A stretch of 64,000 bases of DNA from Cryptomeria japonica (taxonomy: Eukaryota; Streptophyta; Pinopsida; Cupressales; Cupressaceae): NCBI RefSeq assembly GCF_030272615.1, contig NC_081405.1:471440008-471504007 (forward strand), given 5' to 3'. Positions within the stretch are counted from its first letter, which is position 1; each line of letters begins with the position of its first letter. This document shows, one piece after another, positions 1 through 12,849 of the stretch. Below the pieces are notes generated by a model. That model searched no databases, was not told the DNA's origin, and was given only the letters and a program-made list of their open reading frames with translations. The position numbers were made by a program, and so were the translations under genes.

Positions 1-2339
1 TCAGTAAGAAGATGGTGTTCGAAGTTCGAACAGAATTATGTATGGAGTCGTTGCATGTTTTGTGACACTAGATGGATGTTTTTTCTCTAGTATGAGGTTG
101 CTAATTGTCAAAGGGGTTGTGAAAGATCAGAGGATTGTCAGAGGGGGCGTGAAAGCCTTTTCTTATCAGGAAAAGCCACCCAGGACATCTCCTTTGTCCT
201 TACTCTGCATTTTGTTGGCAGAGTGTTCCAAGAGGGAGCTCGCAGGGAACTGAAAGAAGGATTTTTTCGAGTGAGGATTGGCAGCCAGTCAAATCTGCAA
301 CGACATGGAAGTTGCAACACCTTCTCAACAAATTATATTTACCCCCAAGCTCCTCTTTCCATTTTCTCTGATCCGGGGCATAAAGGCTGGAGATTTTCCT
401 CTAATTCAGTGGGAAAGTCTTGTTTCATGTCGGGATCTGTTTTCCTTTTCAGGAAGGGAAATGCTATGGAGCAGACTGAGCATCTCAGGGTCCATCCGGA
501 AGTGTCTGGGTGATATCGGCACGGCTCAAGTGATTTTGTTTCTGCCGATAATCAGTTGAAGATTTTGGTTCCACCTCATCACGCGCACCAGCATGTGGAT
601 AAGGAATATTTTGTAACAGAATTGTGTACAGCCTCTAGGGCTTGGTTTTGGTGACAAGTGTCTTTTGGCCTGAAGCTTGTCACTCCCTTGTTTTCTATAA
701 AAGGGAAATCAAGGCCAAAAGATAGGGTTCTGAATTTTTGAGAAGGATCTATGTAAAAGTAGGTCCATTTTGTAGGGTTAGGTTCCATATAGTTCTAGAG
801 AGTCATGAAAATAGGAGGAACTATAATGTCATTTTGCAGAGCAAAAGTAATAAAATAGTTGCAAGTTTCCTTTTCAAATGGGTTATTCAGTAATTGAAAT
901 TGTTGTATGTTATCTGATAGAAGATAGCTTATGATATTAATGCAAATAAATCCTCTAATCTTTACTCTCCTGCGTGCAATTTTATCTTCTTTTGAGCAAA
1001 TGGGATCAAGGGTTTCATTTGTTTGTTGCATTGTTATGATGTGTGTAATTTTCCATTCTATGTTTTAGTCCAAGGGGTTAATTAAAATGCTCGAATGAGA
1101 TTACAGAGAAATGAGACTTGTACCAGGATTTGATAAGTAGTTCGGGTAAGGGATGCTAGACAGAATGATATTGTAAGGCAGTATTGTTCAAGGCTAAACC
1201 AGCTATTAGACAAGTTTTTATCAGATTTTCAGCAACATTTCAGAGATTCCTGAGTATTGGCAGAGAGCAGGAAGCTCACTGAAGGGATTACCCTCCCGGG
1301 TCCTACAGAGCCCGAAGTGTAGAAGGATCTTCTATCCTTGTTGAAGTTGGTCCAAGCCTGACGGATATTGATAGTTGGAAGTGGCTTTCCATAGGTATTT
1401 GGAGGAATCAGCTTGGTCTCTGCCTTGTGGCAATATAAACCCATTTATTCTGGGAACCTACACTTTCTTTTGTGTTGTTTGAGAATGGATGTTCATTTGG
1501 CAAAGACGCATGTTGTAGGTAAGGGTTGAGATCCCTACCATCATGGAAAAGTGTTTTATCATTGGCTGCGCAAAATCTTCTATTGCCCTAATGCTATTTC
1601 CCTGAATTCAGTCAAAAACATTCTTGGAATGAAGGGTTTTGATGATAGCAGTCTACTTTAATCACGAGAATCAATTATGGAAAACTTTGTTGGAGAACAT
1701 GGAACTGGAAGTTTTATCGATTGAGGTGCATAAGTGCGTCATGTTGAGCCTGATTTGTTCTAAGGAGGAGGTAGTTGTGGAGATGAAAACATCAAAACTA
1801 GCATAGAGATCTTAAATATTTCTATCAAAATACCAACATCCGAATTTGCACTTATGTGATGGAACCTCTAATATCAATTCCATCCCTAGGAAGCTTATCA
1901 ATCTAGATTTGCAAACACAATTTAAATGGACCCAACAAGACAACCATTGATTCTAAATAATTCTGCAAAACTAGCATTTACTCACAAAGATTATCTTTGA
2001 TATAGTCACGCAATAAGTTTGAAGCAAAAATTTATCAAACAAATCTTTCAATTGATGAACAAGATTGGAATGTGTTTGTGATTTATGTTCAGTATCACAG
2101 TTTATCTGCCCCTCCATATATTGAGGCTCATTTAAATCTTTTTTTCTTTCTTTTTGTATAAATAAACCAAAAAAAGTAACTTACAATTGAGTTGTAACCA
2201 CCATGTAACTTCCTTGTTCAACAATAAATATAAGCCATGCTCATTGAAGTGTGTGCCATTCAGTTCTCTTAAACATTGTTCTTAATTGGTATTTTGATGC
2301 AAAAGAAATAGACCCTTTCTTTAATAGTAACTATAAACA
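1..2339. other. Unassigned region without a recognisable gene
   Basis: I recognise no protein family here in any frame, and open frames are short (under about 100 codons). A promoter-like block lies at 651-722 and is listed separately. Since a plus-strand copia RT relic starts at about 2340, part of this region could be a decayed LTR and leader of that element. No tRNA primer-binding site, paired LTR or TSD was found to support that. Confidence 0.5.
651..722 (+). promoter_or_regulatory. Promoter-like block: TATA box framed by nested inverted repeats
   Basis: A good TATA box (TTCTATAAAAGGG) lies at about 693-705. It sits inside three inverted repeats: TCTTTTGGCCT at 661-671 with its exact complement at 712-722, GTGACAAG at 651-658 with CTTGTCAC at 676-683, and TCCCTT/AAGGGA immediately around the TATA box. 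This resembles the core promoter of a plant LTR, but the second LTR copy that would prove it is not visible. The strand call rests only on the TATA orientation. Confidence 0.4.
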
Positions 2340-3240
2340 ATAGATTGTCAATGATTAGTCTAGAACTAGTGTTGTTGTTCCTTTGAAAAATGAAAGCTCT
2401 AGTTCTTCTATTACTCCATCACAATTACCAATGGGTTAGCCTGGGCTGATATTTCCCCTACACTACTGATATATAAGAGACAACGATCTGAGGTGACTTC
2501 AACTCCATATGTGGTTGCTTCACCACAAGAGTCTCAAGTCACAGACCAATGGAAACACAAGTGGCATCATTCTACTCTTCGCAATGCAAGGGAGCATGAA
2601 CTTCCTCAATTAGGTGTCCAAACTCTACAAGGAGGAAAATAGAATTTTCTTGCTCTCTCTTCTCAACTTCTCAAGATGCCTAGCCACAATTGTATAGAGA
2701 AACGAAAGGTAAATAAAAATGGGAGGTTGTAATGCAAGTTGAATATGATGCCTTGATGAAAAATAAATACCTAGAACTTTGTCTAATTCCCCCAAGCCAA
2801 AAATTCCATTGAATGCAAACAAGTACATAAAATCAAATGTAAAGCCAAAGGTGCTTAGACAAAGTAAAAGGCTTGTCTTGTTGCAAAACACTATTCACAA
2901 CATGAGGGAACAGACTACAAGAAGACTTTTGCTCCTAGAATGGAGATGGTCACATCTTGTTTCCTCCTCTCCATAGCAACACAGTTTGGCTGAAGGTGTA
3001 TCAAATGGATGTGAAGAGCATCTTCTTGGTCAAGGATTTGGATGAGGAGGTCTTCGTGGTGTACCTTGAAGGATTCCAGGCACCTAGTTGTGATCATCTA
3101 GTTTTCTGTATTCTTAAGTCTTGTATGGGCTTAAGCAGGCTCCATGACCCTGGCATACTAAATTTGAACATCTTTGAAAATATGGATTCAAAGAAATTCT
3201 TTTTGAATTAAATCTTCATGTCAAAAGTTACGGTTATTTA
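2340..3240 (+). pseudogene. Ty1/copia reverse transcriptase relic
   Basis: Between about 2915 and 3240 the plus strand encodes fragments of the copia RT domain (RVT_2). A KTFAP..ME block followed by LLSIATQFG-like residues ends in a stop, and after a frameshift the frame reads VYQMDVKSIFL and LDEEV, the start of the RT palm. A degraded counterpart of the 'SLYGLKQ' region follows. The catalytic YVDD is absent, and the frame carries stops and shifts. Sequence from about 2340 has the Ser/Pro-rich look of the integrase-RT connection. Only this fragment remains; no LTR pair could be assigned. The family call is firm, while the left boundary is a guess. Confidence 0.7.
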
Positions 3241-5160
3241 AAAGTTTTGTCATTTTAATGTCACACCAATTCCTTGACTTGTGACATTTGGTGTTTAAGG
3301 TGCAAGACCATGTATAAGGGCACAAAACTGTTAAGAAATATGCAGTCCAATATATAAGGTTTGTGAAAATGTAATAATTTTCACACATTAAGATGGTCTG
3401 ATCTCTACCATTCACTCTATGAGAAGCAACTATTGCATTTACAGCATCAGTGGTAGCTGGTATTAATTCAATTCTAACTTAATAATTCTGACCGGAAAAC
3501 TGTCACAAAAATAACTTCAAATAACTGTAAAATTCATTTCACAATTCAAGATATCTCTTTGTGAAGAAACAGCCATAGATAAAACCACAGAACCAATGCC
3601 TTCAATTAACAGATAAACAGAATTGATTTGGAATGAAATACGACAGCGCAAAAAATGACAAGGCCGCGTACAGGCTTTACAAAAAAAATCTCACTAAAAC
3701 CATGGCAAGTGACTAACCTTAAGATTCTGCACAAATTTGTGTTGTGCTGTCAACCATGCCAGCGGGGGAAAATGGGCAGAATTTGCAGAAAAAATATCAC
3801 GAAACCCTACCAAAGCAGAAATTTTTCAACAATGATACGAGCTAAAACCAATCTCCCTACAGCTGCTGCTTCAACTCGTATTTAAAGAAAGTACATCTAA
3901 AAATATCGGGTTTTTAGTGCTAGTATATACTTGAGCTCTTGACAAGTTTTTTGCGCCTTTTAAACGAAAATATTAATTGCGAATCAAAATTTGTTTACAG
4001 GCGTGAGGCAGAATGTTTCAACTGCCTGAAAGTTGATTTTCCCAGCGTGAGACAACTTTACGGGTGAAAGCTGCTACAAAATATAGCCTATCGGCTAAAT
4101 ATTTAATTCTTCACACAGGCAAACTCAGTAATTATCACGAGTTAAATTAAGCCTCCAGCACAAATAACTTGTTTTGTAGCTAATTTTTCATGACCCCTGT
4201 TATCAACTGTGCTCTGTATTTTTTTTTCCAAAATCGACTGTTTCTGAACATAACTAGCATTTGCACCGATGTTAGACAATTATGTTTGATGTGTATAAAG
4301 ATATATTGATTTAGTTTATCAATTTTTTATATAATTTGAAATAAAGTTTTAAAATATATATAATATTATCTATGATATTTAAATATATTTATATTATATT
4401 TGAAGAAATGATTTGTAACAATTTAAATTTTGTTTGGATTTATAATTCATAATTTCCTTATTTCTATGAATTAAGTTTGGAATATTTTTTTTACTTGATT
4501 ATTTTGTCTCTTCTTACATAGTGAATTAATAAGTTATTAGACTTATATCATAAAGGCGTGTTTGGTCATATGTTAAAAGGTATATATTGTAGACAATAGA
4601 AATTTTATGTTAACCAAAGGAAATAAAAACAAGAAAATAAAATAATGGTAACATATTATGGACAATATAATACATGGGTAGAGTATAATACTATAATTGT
4701 CAATGACTATATGTGTGATTCACCTAACAATCATTCTAAAAATCATGTGCATGTCTAAAGTGTGTGTATGTTAAAGCATTTTTAAATACCACTAACCGCA
4801 CGTTCCAATGGGGCTGCCTAAGTACATTTTTTAATGGATTGTTCCCAAGCAAAATTTTTAATTAAACAAAATGAATAAATTAGAATCTTTTCCTATTTTA
4901 GTGGAGTAGCCATTGCTGAAAAATTGAAAATAGCTTTGAAAAAAAGGGGGGCTAGAACTCATTGGCAAAAATGATATATGGCTCCACAAAATGTTTTCCC
5001 TCTTTTTAATTTACCTCTTATTTTTTCTCCAGATTTTATTTACCAAGATTATTATAAATAAATTTATTTTTAAAAAACTATTTAAGATGGTTGCTTAAAA
5101 ATAAGTAGCAAAATTTAATAACCATGATAGCTTCCAAGATCGACTAAGTAGCTTTCAACC
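3241..5160. other. A+T-rich intergenic sequence
   Basis: Strongly A+T-rich, especially 4260-5100, with only short open frames. No domain, paired repeat or RNA gene was recognised. A short GC-richer patch at 5161-5215 is unexplained. Confidence 0.5.
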
Positions 5161-5491
5161 ACGAGCAGGCCTGCCGGACGCTGCAAGGCAGACCCGCCCT
5201 CCAGCTCCACAAATTGTTGCTGAAAAATTTGAGCAATGTGTTGGTTGAAAATTTTGTTCTTGGGGAAATATACAAAATTGTGGTTTCAACCATAGCACAT
5301 GAGTAAAAACTCTCATAATTAAGGGAAGGCTCCCCCTATGTAACTACAACTTTGAAAATAAAATAGGATGAGACAGCAATCTTTCTTCTTCCTTCAATAA
5401 AGACAATATCATTTCCTCTTCACAGAAAAGGATAGCGATTGGATATAAATAGCAGTAACCACTTTCCTGAAAGGAAATGAAGTTTCCTATA

Positions 5492-5960
5492 AGCGCAAAG
5501 ACTTCAGTCACTTCCTTCGAGACGGGATGATAATATCAAGCTCAAAGACTTTATTATGTGAATTCTTATCTACCCTTTTCTACACTAATGATATAAAGAA
5601 CATGTTATGACAGCTCAAAGACTGAAAAACACTACTCTTTTCTTTAAATAATGGGAAGTAGTATAAGCGCAAAGACTTGCAGCTATTTCTCACAGAATCT
5701 ATTCCTAAATTCTCTTTTGAACAAGTGAAAGCACAAAGACTTGCAGCTTCTCTCAACAAAATATTTATTTTAATCTATATTAAACTCAACTACTTGCAGC
5801 ACAAAGACTGCAAATCAGATGTGATTAAGCTCTTTAGGAACATTTGCAAGAAAGATAATATAGAACACTAACTCAAGAATGTAGCACAAAGACTCAAAGC
5901 TTGAGCAATTTCCTTCTATTTATTTCAATTCTTGAATTTACACATGAAAGCTCAAAGACT
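5492..5960. repeat. Eight dispersed copies of the 12-mer AGCNCAAAGACT
   Basis: Copies start at about 5492, 5539, 5612, 5666, 5730, 5798, 5883 and 5949, with 47-85 bp between starts. Only the fourth base varies freely (G, T or A), while the sequence between copies is unrelated. On the minus strand (AGTCTTTGNGCT) the array lies just downstream of the TATA box at 6031-6038, so it would be transcribed in the leader of that putative LTR promoter. The conservation of the core against diverged spacers suggests a bound site or RNA element. Confidence 0.75.
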
Positions 5961-6030
5961 TCTTTGTTGTAAATTTGGCAGAGTTTTTGCTTGCTTTCCA
6001 AAAGATAAAGATTACAATAGACCCCTCAAG

Positions 6031-6038
6031 TATTTATA
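6031..6038 (-). promoter_or_regulatory. TATA box of a putative minus-strand LTR
   Basis: On the minus strand, TATAAATA sits in the context CTTCTATAAATACTTGAGG, as in plant LTR promoters. It lies about 260 bp beyond the 3' end of the decayed ORF ending at 6296, the place expected for the U3/R part of that element's 3' LTR. The matching 5' LTR was not found upstream of the ORF, so the LTR interpretation is inference. Confidence 0.45.
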
Positions 6039-6295
6039 GAAGAGGAGCCTTGAGAAAAAGGTGGGAGGATCCTAACTAACTTGAGAGATTCTCTCAACCA
6101 CCAAGACTTATTCAATAACTAACTAAGACTTCAATAAATAACTAAGACTTATTCCAACTACAATCCTGATTGAACACAACTTGTAGTTGCCTTACATGTA
6201 ATTACAAAAGTGCAAGTAATGTGTAACTTGTCAAAACAAAATTACAACTAAAGATTACAAAAGAGAGGAAAATTCAACTAAGTGTTGAAAAACAC

Positions 6296-9200
6296 TTAAA
6301 TTGCAACACGTGAAGACACGAATCCTTTAAACTTATAGATGCTCATTTGTAGTTCCTCAAAATTCGGTTCATGGGTGTTCTTGGCAACAATCATGGTCTT
6401 CATAATAGTGTCATGACACCGGAGGAGCGCAGAGTTGTTTTTATCCAGGATAGACTGGATTTCATGCAAAAAGGCTTGGTGTTTCATCAATGTCTAAATT
6501 GAAGCGGTCGTGAATCGTTTGCTCCTCCATTCATTATGAATCCTTATTTGTAAATCAACAAGAACTTCTTCTTCTGGAATCAGCTCTCCATCCTGACTTA
6601 CTATGTTGCAAGAGGCCCTTTCACAATGTGAGACAATATCTCGAAAAAATTCACCCCGGAATCTCTTTGCATCACCGATCTCCTCAATGAGGGATTTAAG
6701 AACAAGGGCCTTGTTTTCCAAGAGCTCTTCAAATTCCAAGTACATGACCTTGAAAGAGATGATGGCAGGCTCTTGCAAGACACTCAGATGTTGTTGGGGC
6801 ATGGTACGCCAGATTGTCAAACTTTATTCAACACTTTCCAAATCTTTTTGAAAGTATTAGAAGTCTAATCCAGTTTCTCCTTAATGGTCTCTAACTTAGA
6901 CATCATCTAAAAAATGTCTTTCATTACCTATGCACATAGATCATGAAGTTGATCAACCCAGGAATCAAGTGCTTGTACCTTCTGAGCAGCCCTTTCCACT
7001 CCAGGAATTGGTTCTTGGGAACCAGAAGAACCTATGGAGTTACTCCCTTCAGCAGCAGGTTTTGTAATTTTATGAACGGTTGCCATAAGTTGTTGGTTTT
7101 CATCTTCTAGCTTGTCTTTCTTTGCTAGAAGCTCATCACACCTTTGCACCAGCGAAGCAACAGAAAACTGAGCATCATGTTTAATGACTTCATGCGTTTG
7201 TTTGCCCAACTCTATCCTTGTAACCTTATAATCAGCAACTGACATTTCTTCAAGTGGCTTATCTGCAATAGGTTCCACAATTTCAGCTACCTTCATCTTG
7301 TTGTTGTCAACAATTACTCTGGAGATAGTATTGGCCTTCTTAGCAACTTTGGATCTGGACTGTCTCAGTTGCTGATAGTCGAAAGCATCAGGTGGGATTT
7401 CTTGCTTCTTCCTTTTTGGGGTAAAAGAACTAAGCCATGGAGGCAAAGTCATCAACTCCCCTATAGTAGCAGCCGTGGGCGAAGGAGAAGCAATTTCTGT
7501 TTGAATCACCGTGGTCATCCTGAGAGGAATATTTGTTTGGACAGCGACCACAGATTGCTCAGTTACCAATGGGCATGAAGATTGCCTCATGAATTCTTCA
7601 AAACCAGAAGTGGAAGTATCAATTTCTGATAGTTGGATGCAAGTAAGAATATCCTCAGGAACTTCCAACACACTTTCTTGTTGATGATCAGGAGATGGCT
7701 CGTATGCTGAAATGGGAATAGCATTCTGAGGAGACTCATCCATGAGCAAATCAGGAGGAGAAAGAGGCATCTCAATGGAAACTGGAGGAATGATCTCATG
7801 AGGTGAGTCTGAAACTGGAGACTTGGGAGCATCATCAGATTGTTGCCCCTCTTCTAGATTATCCAGATCGATCACCTGAACATGGAATTTTGATTTTTCC
7901 TTCCCATGAATTGTTGTCTCCTCAGGAGGAAGAACCACTGCACGACTGACTCGCAACTCGATCCTTGTGTCCGAAGATGATGCACCCTCCTTGTTGTCAA
8001 CCTGAATCTCAGACTTACGTCCTAGAGGTCCTGTAGAATCATCTTCTTTTCCAACCTTGATTTTTATAAGTCTAACAGCATTACTTTTCAGCCATGCATT
8101 GGTGTTGGCCAGGATAGGCTGAAATCTCTCAAGGATGGATACGCACTCTTTATGCGACCATTGGATCAAAGGAAGTGGAGCTTCCTCAACCCTTCGAGAA
8201 ATGTATTCAGGATCAAGTATGTGCTCATCATCAATCATCCCTTGTGGGATATCCACCAAGTTCAAATCAACAATTTGCTCAATAGTGAGCCTGCAGTAAT
8301 CCATCTTCAGAACTTCAGCTTCTGTGCGGAGATCTACCCAGATGTCCTTAATGCGATGCACATGCACAAAGGATTTTTTGATCTCCTTCATACCCCTGTA
8401 ATCAAAATTAGCTCTAGGTTTAAACCTTTTGAGCTTGATTTCTTGCAGTTTAGTCTCCATGGCCTTAGCTTACACAGATGTGACAAGGGAATACCGACCA
8501 ATTTTCAATGGGTTTGTGGTAGAGATCCTCATTCCAACCTTGTGTCTAGCAGATTGAAAAATGTGAACAGCCATGATCTGTCTTCCCAACTCCATAAGAA
8601 TGATCTTATTAGTTGGGTATCTAGGAAGCATATATGGTTGACCGCCATAGCATCCAATTCTCATATAGGTGAAGGTGGGAAACTGCAGAAACAAACATCC
8701 ATACTCGCACACCTTTTCCCATGCCTCATCTGATACTCTCCTATTTCTGAGAGTTATGTCAAACCGACACATGAAATATCTGAAGAATGCATCTTGGACT
8801 CTTCTGAAATGCAGTCTGCTGGGTCTCAACGACAACTGGTCATAATACTCCCAAACTGGTATAAGTGAGCGATCACCCTTGGTAGAAAGACCTGGAAAAT
8901 GTCTAAGTGATGCTGCCAAATATACCAAATATGAATTCATGAAGAAGGTCATGGTGGTAGGAACTACTGCAAGTTGTTCGCACAAGGCATCGTTGATGAC
9001 TTCTCCCCATGAAATATGATGAGACTATCTTATGAACATGATGAATTGGTACATCCATGGCTCAAAGACATTAGAATGCTCAAGGCTCATCATCCTGCTG
9101 AGAAGAGTTATGGTGTCTCCTATTTCCCATTTGAAATCGCAGCGATACAACTTCGCCCACCTTGAGAAGGAGGCTCATGGCTCTTGGATCCACCTATTGA

Positions 9201-9879
9201 TATGTCGCTTGCAATCTATTTCCCTCTTCACGTAATACTCTGTTGCACTTTCTTTGGAGATTTCCATGTAAACAGGTGCAAGAGGTATTTTGAAGACCTT
9301 CTCGATCGTATCTGCATCAAGACGGATTATAGCTTCACCATCATCATTTTTGATGACTCTTGACTCTTTGTCAAAATGATGGGCACAGGCGAGAACAAAC
9401 TCAGGTTCTAGGATAGCCACCGGGAAAGAAGATGCATGATGGATATGGTTGTCCAACAACCGCAGCAAGTTGTTATCCTGTGAATCTTCTACCCTCTTGA
9501 CGAATTATGACATATCAACGTGCCCTATTTTTGTATCTTTGATACAATCCAAAGGGGAAGAAACTTGGGAAGGTGCTACCTCATTCTGATATTTGTCATA
9601 TTTGTACTTCATCTTTTTTGAAACTGGAGATGCCGACAAATCTGAACCTAGAATACTATGACGAAGACTTAAAAGAGTTAAGGCAAAATCATAGTCAGCT
9701 GCAAATATCATTCTTCCTTCTTCAAATGAGAATTCAAATGGGAAAAACTTCGATTCTTGAACTTCACGATTTTGTGAGAGGAAGAGGGGAAATATATAGA
9801 AGTGGGAAAATCTTGACTTTGACCAATTTCGGATCTTGGGGAAATTTTTGCAAGTATACAAGTTGGTAGGAACATACAT
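6296..9879 (-). pseudogene. Decayed long ORF of unknown function, retroelement-associated
   Basis: A single minus-strand frame runs from 9879 to 6928 (about 980 codons) with four in-frame stops (near 9505, 9175, 9026 and 8467) and no frameshift. A shifted frame continues at 6820-6296 with one more stop. The likely true start is a Met near 9715. The N-terminal part has a compact hydrophobic domain (HHASSFPVAILEPEFV, IEKVFKIP) and a Trp/Tyr-rich domain around 8985-8470. The middle is a Pro/Ser-rich acidic linker, and the C-terminus near 7100 is probably coiled coil (LLAKKDKLEDENQQL). I do not recognise the family, and it has no RT, integrase or protease motif. Its LTR-like flank suggests an extra or captured ORF of a retroelement. 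Confidence 0.6.
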
Positions 9880-11480
9880 GCAATCGGGTTTTTAAAACCC
9901 GAATGCAAGTACACTTGTAAAATTGCAAATGGAGAAATGGATGGAAAATGAGATTTTGACTTGTGGAAAATAATGGAAATGAAAAGTACGGATATGGGAA
10001 ACATGAATGGATAGAAATGGGGAAATCTGGAAACGTCATTTTCACAAAGATGGGAAGAACTCTTCAACATGTAATCCGGTTTTTAAAACCCGAATTTGAA
10101 AGGGAGAGATATTTCACATATTTTCAACTTGGAATTTTAACCAAAAACGGTTAAATTCCTTAACTATAAGGGAAGAACAAGAATTTCCAACGAACTTGTA
10201 ATCGGGATTAAAAATCCCGAATACAAATAAAGAGGGAATTTAGGGAAGAACAATGCAATTCAAAAATTGCATACCAAGGGGAAGATTTCTCTCACAAAAA
10301 GAAAAAGAAAAAGAAAAAAAAACCGATTTTTGGGGGAAGAACAACATATTTCCAAAAATACAACTAAGAAAGAAAACTAAGAAAACAAGGAAATAATAAA
10401 ATGAAGGAAAGAAAGGAAAGAGAACATACCTTTCTTCAAACTGAAAATGCTTCTCCAAAAGTGCAACAATCTTTGGAATGAAGAAGCTAAATCAATAAAT
10501 AGAGACAAACCGCAATGCTAAACCCTTGTCACGTTTTTGCAAAAATGCCACAAACTGAAAAACATGGCAGCAATCCCAAACTTAAAAGGCCAAAATGCCA
10601 ATGAGAGAGCACACCCAAGAGAGTTAAAGCAAAACACCTAAGGAGGAGATGAAGAAATGGTATTAAATCCTTCCAATGCGCAGCCAAAGGAGGGTCACAT
10701 GGAAAAAATGTGGCAACAAATGCTTCTTAAATGACTCATTAAATGACTGAAAACTTATCCCAAACTCCACGCCTAGGTAAGAGAGGAAAAAATGAACTAG
10801 GAGATTGCAGCTTCATGAAGTTTTGATCCCCCAAAATGTGGCATTTTGGAAACACGTGGTTGTTGATTTGGACCCCAAAACCAGTAAATGCAAACTCCAA
10901 ATGGTGTGATAAGTGTTTTCAAATGCATAAGAATGGGGTGCAATCCAAAACGCCTCTCCTTCCTAGAAGATCTCCACAAAAATCACTTGAAAACTTCAAC
11001 AAATTTGCTTCCAACTGAAAATCGGGTTTTTTGGAGAGAAGAACAAGTTCAAATTTGTTCATACATGTGAAAATCGGGTTTTAGAGAAGATATGGCAAGT
11101 TTTAATTTTCACTTTTTCAACAACAAAGCCAAAATCGGGTTTTTGGGAGAGAAAGACAAGTTTAAAATTGCACTTTTTCACTTACTAGGCAAAATCGGGT
11201 TTTTTAGACCAAACTGCAAGTTTAAAATTGTCACTTTTGCACTTTATGTGTAAAATCGGGTTTTTGGGAGAGAGATGCAAGTTTTAATTACTTGTAAAGG
11301 GAAAGTAAAATCCCTACAACAAGTTAGAATTGCTTGCACACATGTAATAGGGGTTTAAAATCCCCATTACATGTAAAAACCATTAAAGTAGGGGTTTTTG
11401 GAGAGAACTACAGGTTCACTTGTAATTTAACCAAAAAATCCCTATTTTAACTAAACAAAACCAAAAACAATAAAAATAAT
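9880..11480. repeat. Array of CGGGTTTT-containing repeats, tandem at 11017-11300
   Basis: Five tandem units start at 11017, 11069, 11130, 11190 and 11251 (spacing 52, 61, 60 and 61 bp). Each opens with AAAATCGGGTTTT and continues with a GGGAGAGA-like stretch and an ACAAGTTT stretch. Related scattered motifs occur at 9885-10250, where a 'CGGGTTTTTAAAACCCG' palindrome appears in variants, and at 11350-11400. No coding capacity was seen. The tract lies upstream of the minus-strand ORF at 9879-6296 and may be its leader. Confidence 0.7.
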
Positions 11481-12299
11481 AAAAACAACAAAGGGAAAAT
11501 TTAAAATAAATTACAAGTATTCATCCTTGAATAAAAGTGCACATGTAATAAGCTAAAAATTCCCCTACAAAGACCAAAACCATGGACATCATTAAAACTT
11601 GCAATTTGAAGAAAATTCTCCACCTGCAATCAGGATTTCAAAACCCAAAATTGAAGGAAATACATAGCAAATGAACCCAAAATTTGACGAAATTCAAAAC
11701 TTAGTTCGAGGATGGACTAAGGATTAAGCCAGTCCAAGGATTAGTCGAAATTCTACCTTGGGAAGCGTGCCACAAAGTAATTTTTTTTCTTCATTTTTTC
11801 ACAAAATTTTTATGTAGTGGTCCTTCATTTTGGAAACAAAAATGAGGACAACACAGTGGTTGCTAATCCAAATAAGCTAAGAAACTACATGGGTACCTAC
11901 CCTAACTTCACCAAAAAAAGTTATAAAGTGTGGAAAGAAAAGTTACCATCTAGAAGTCTATTTTTATAAGACAAGAAAAATTTAGAGAGTGAGTTTGCAA
12001 GCATAGAGAAAAGCTAAAGTTGTATATTAGGTGTAATTCAATGAATTTGACCCAACACACAACAAACAAGAGTATTTTCATTCTAATGCACGTATATGAC
12101 TCTCTAAATCAAACAAGCTCTCCATTCATTTATGACTATACTAGACCTTGCACTAGAATGACGTGTAACAGTTACATTGATTGAAATTTATATACAATAA
12201 GTCTATAGTAGGCTTTTTCATGAAACTACCTAAATACCACATAACATTCAAGGAAACTACTCAATTACATACTACATAAAAATTAAAGAATAACTTTGT
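11481..12299. other. No gene recognised
   Basis: A+T-rich sequence without open frames above about 60 codons. I see nothing assignable. A GTGGCACGC string on the minus strand near 11775 resembles a primer-binding site but has no LTR next to it that I could pair. Confidence 0.4.
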
Positions 12300-12829
12300 C
12301 CTATTAGTTTAATCTACTTGTAAATACTTATTACAAAGTATAATATGTGTCCATGTTATGGTTTAGGCAAACCGAAGCAATAAATAATATTAAATATAAT
12401 GTAAAATAAAAGAGGCAAAAATAACAATGCACAATAACACACAAATTTAACGTGGTTTATCCATTGTAGGTTATATACATAAAGAAATAACCATCCACTT
12501 TCATTTTTATCATCTAATGAAGATAAGTTACAATTTGATGATATTCAAATTCCATAGTCACTTATTTATCAAGCCTTTTTAGCAGTTTACAAAAGGTCAG
12601 TCTGCATACCAAAACAATAGCCAACTCCTTTATTAAATAATGGACAATTTTTCCTTTGAGGATGTTGTCCCAGAGCCCTACTGAGAGCACTGCCCCCAAA
12701 CTCCTACCATAGTTTCTACCCCCTTGAATTCCCCCATTAACTGATTTGGGGGGAATGCGACTAACAAAGTTGACAAAATTTAAGCCCAGTTGTATGATCA
12801 TTTGCCACACACTAACAATCTCTCACTTG
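12300..12829 (-). mobile_element. 3' LTR and polypurine tract of a copia relic
   Basis: Read on the minus strand, a copia-type polypurine tract (AAGTGAGAGAT) ends at 12818. It is directly followed by an LTR start TGTTAGTGTGTGGCAAA beginning at 12817. The LTR runs toward lower coordinates; its far end was not fixed and 12300 is an estimate. The RT fragment at 13247-12850 lies immediately upstream on the same strand, so the RNase H part has been lost by deletion. Confidence 0.55.
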
Positions 12830-12849
12830 AAGACTAATCTTGTAGCATC

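Noticed and set aside
1-560. Possible host gene at the left edge
   Set aside because: Overlapping short frames with no domain, splice structure or continuing frame; not supportable.
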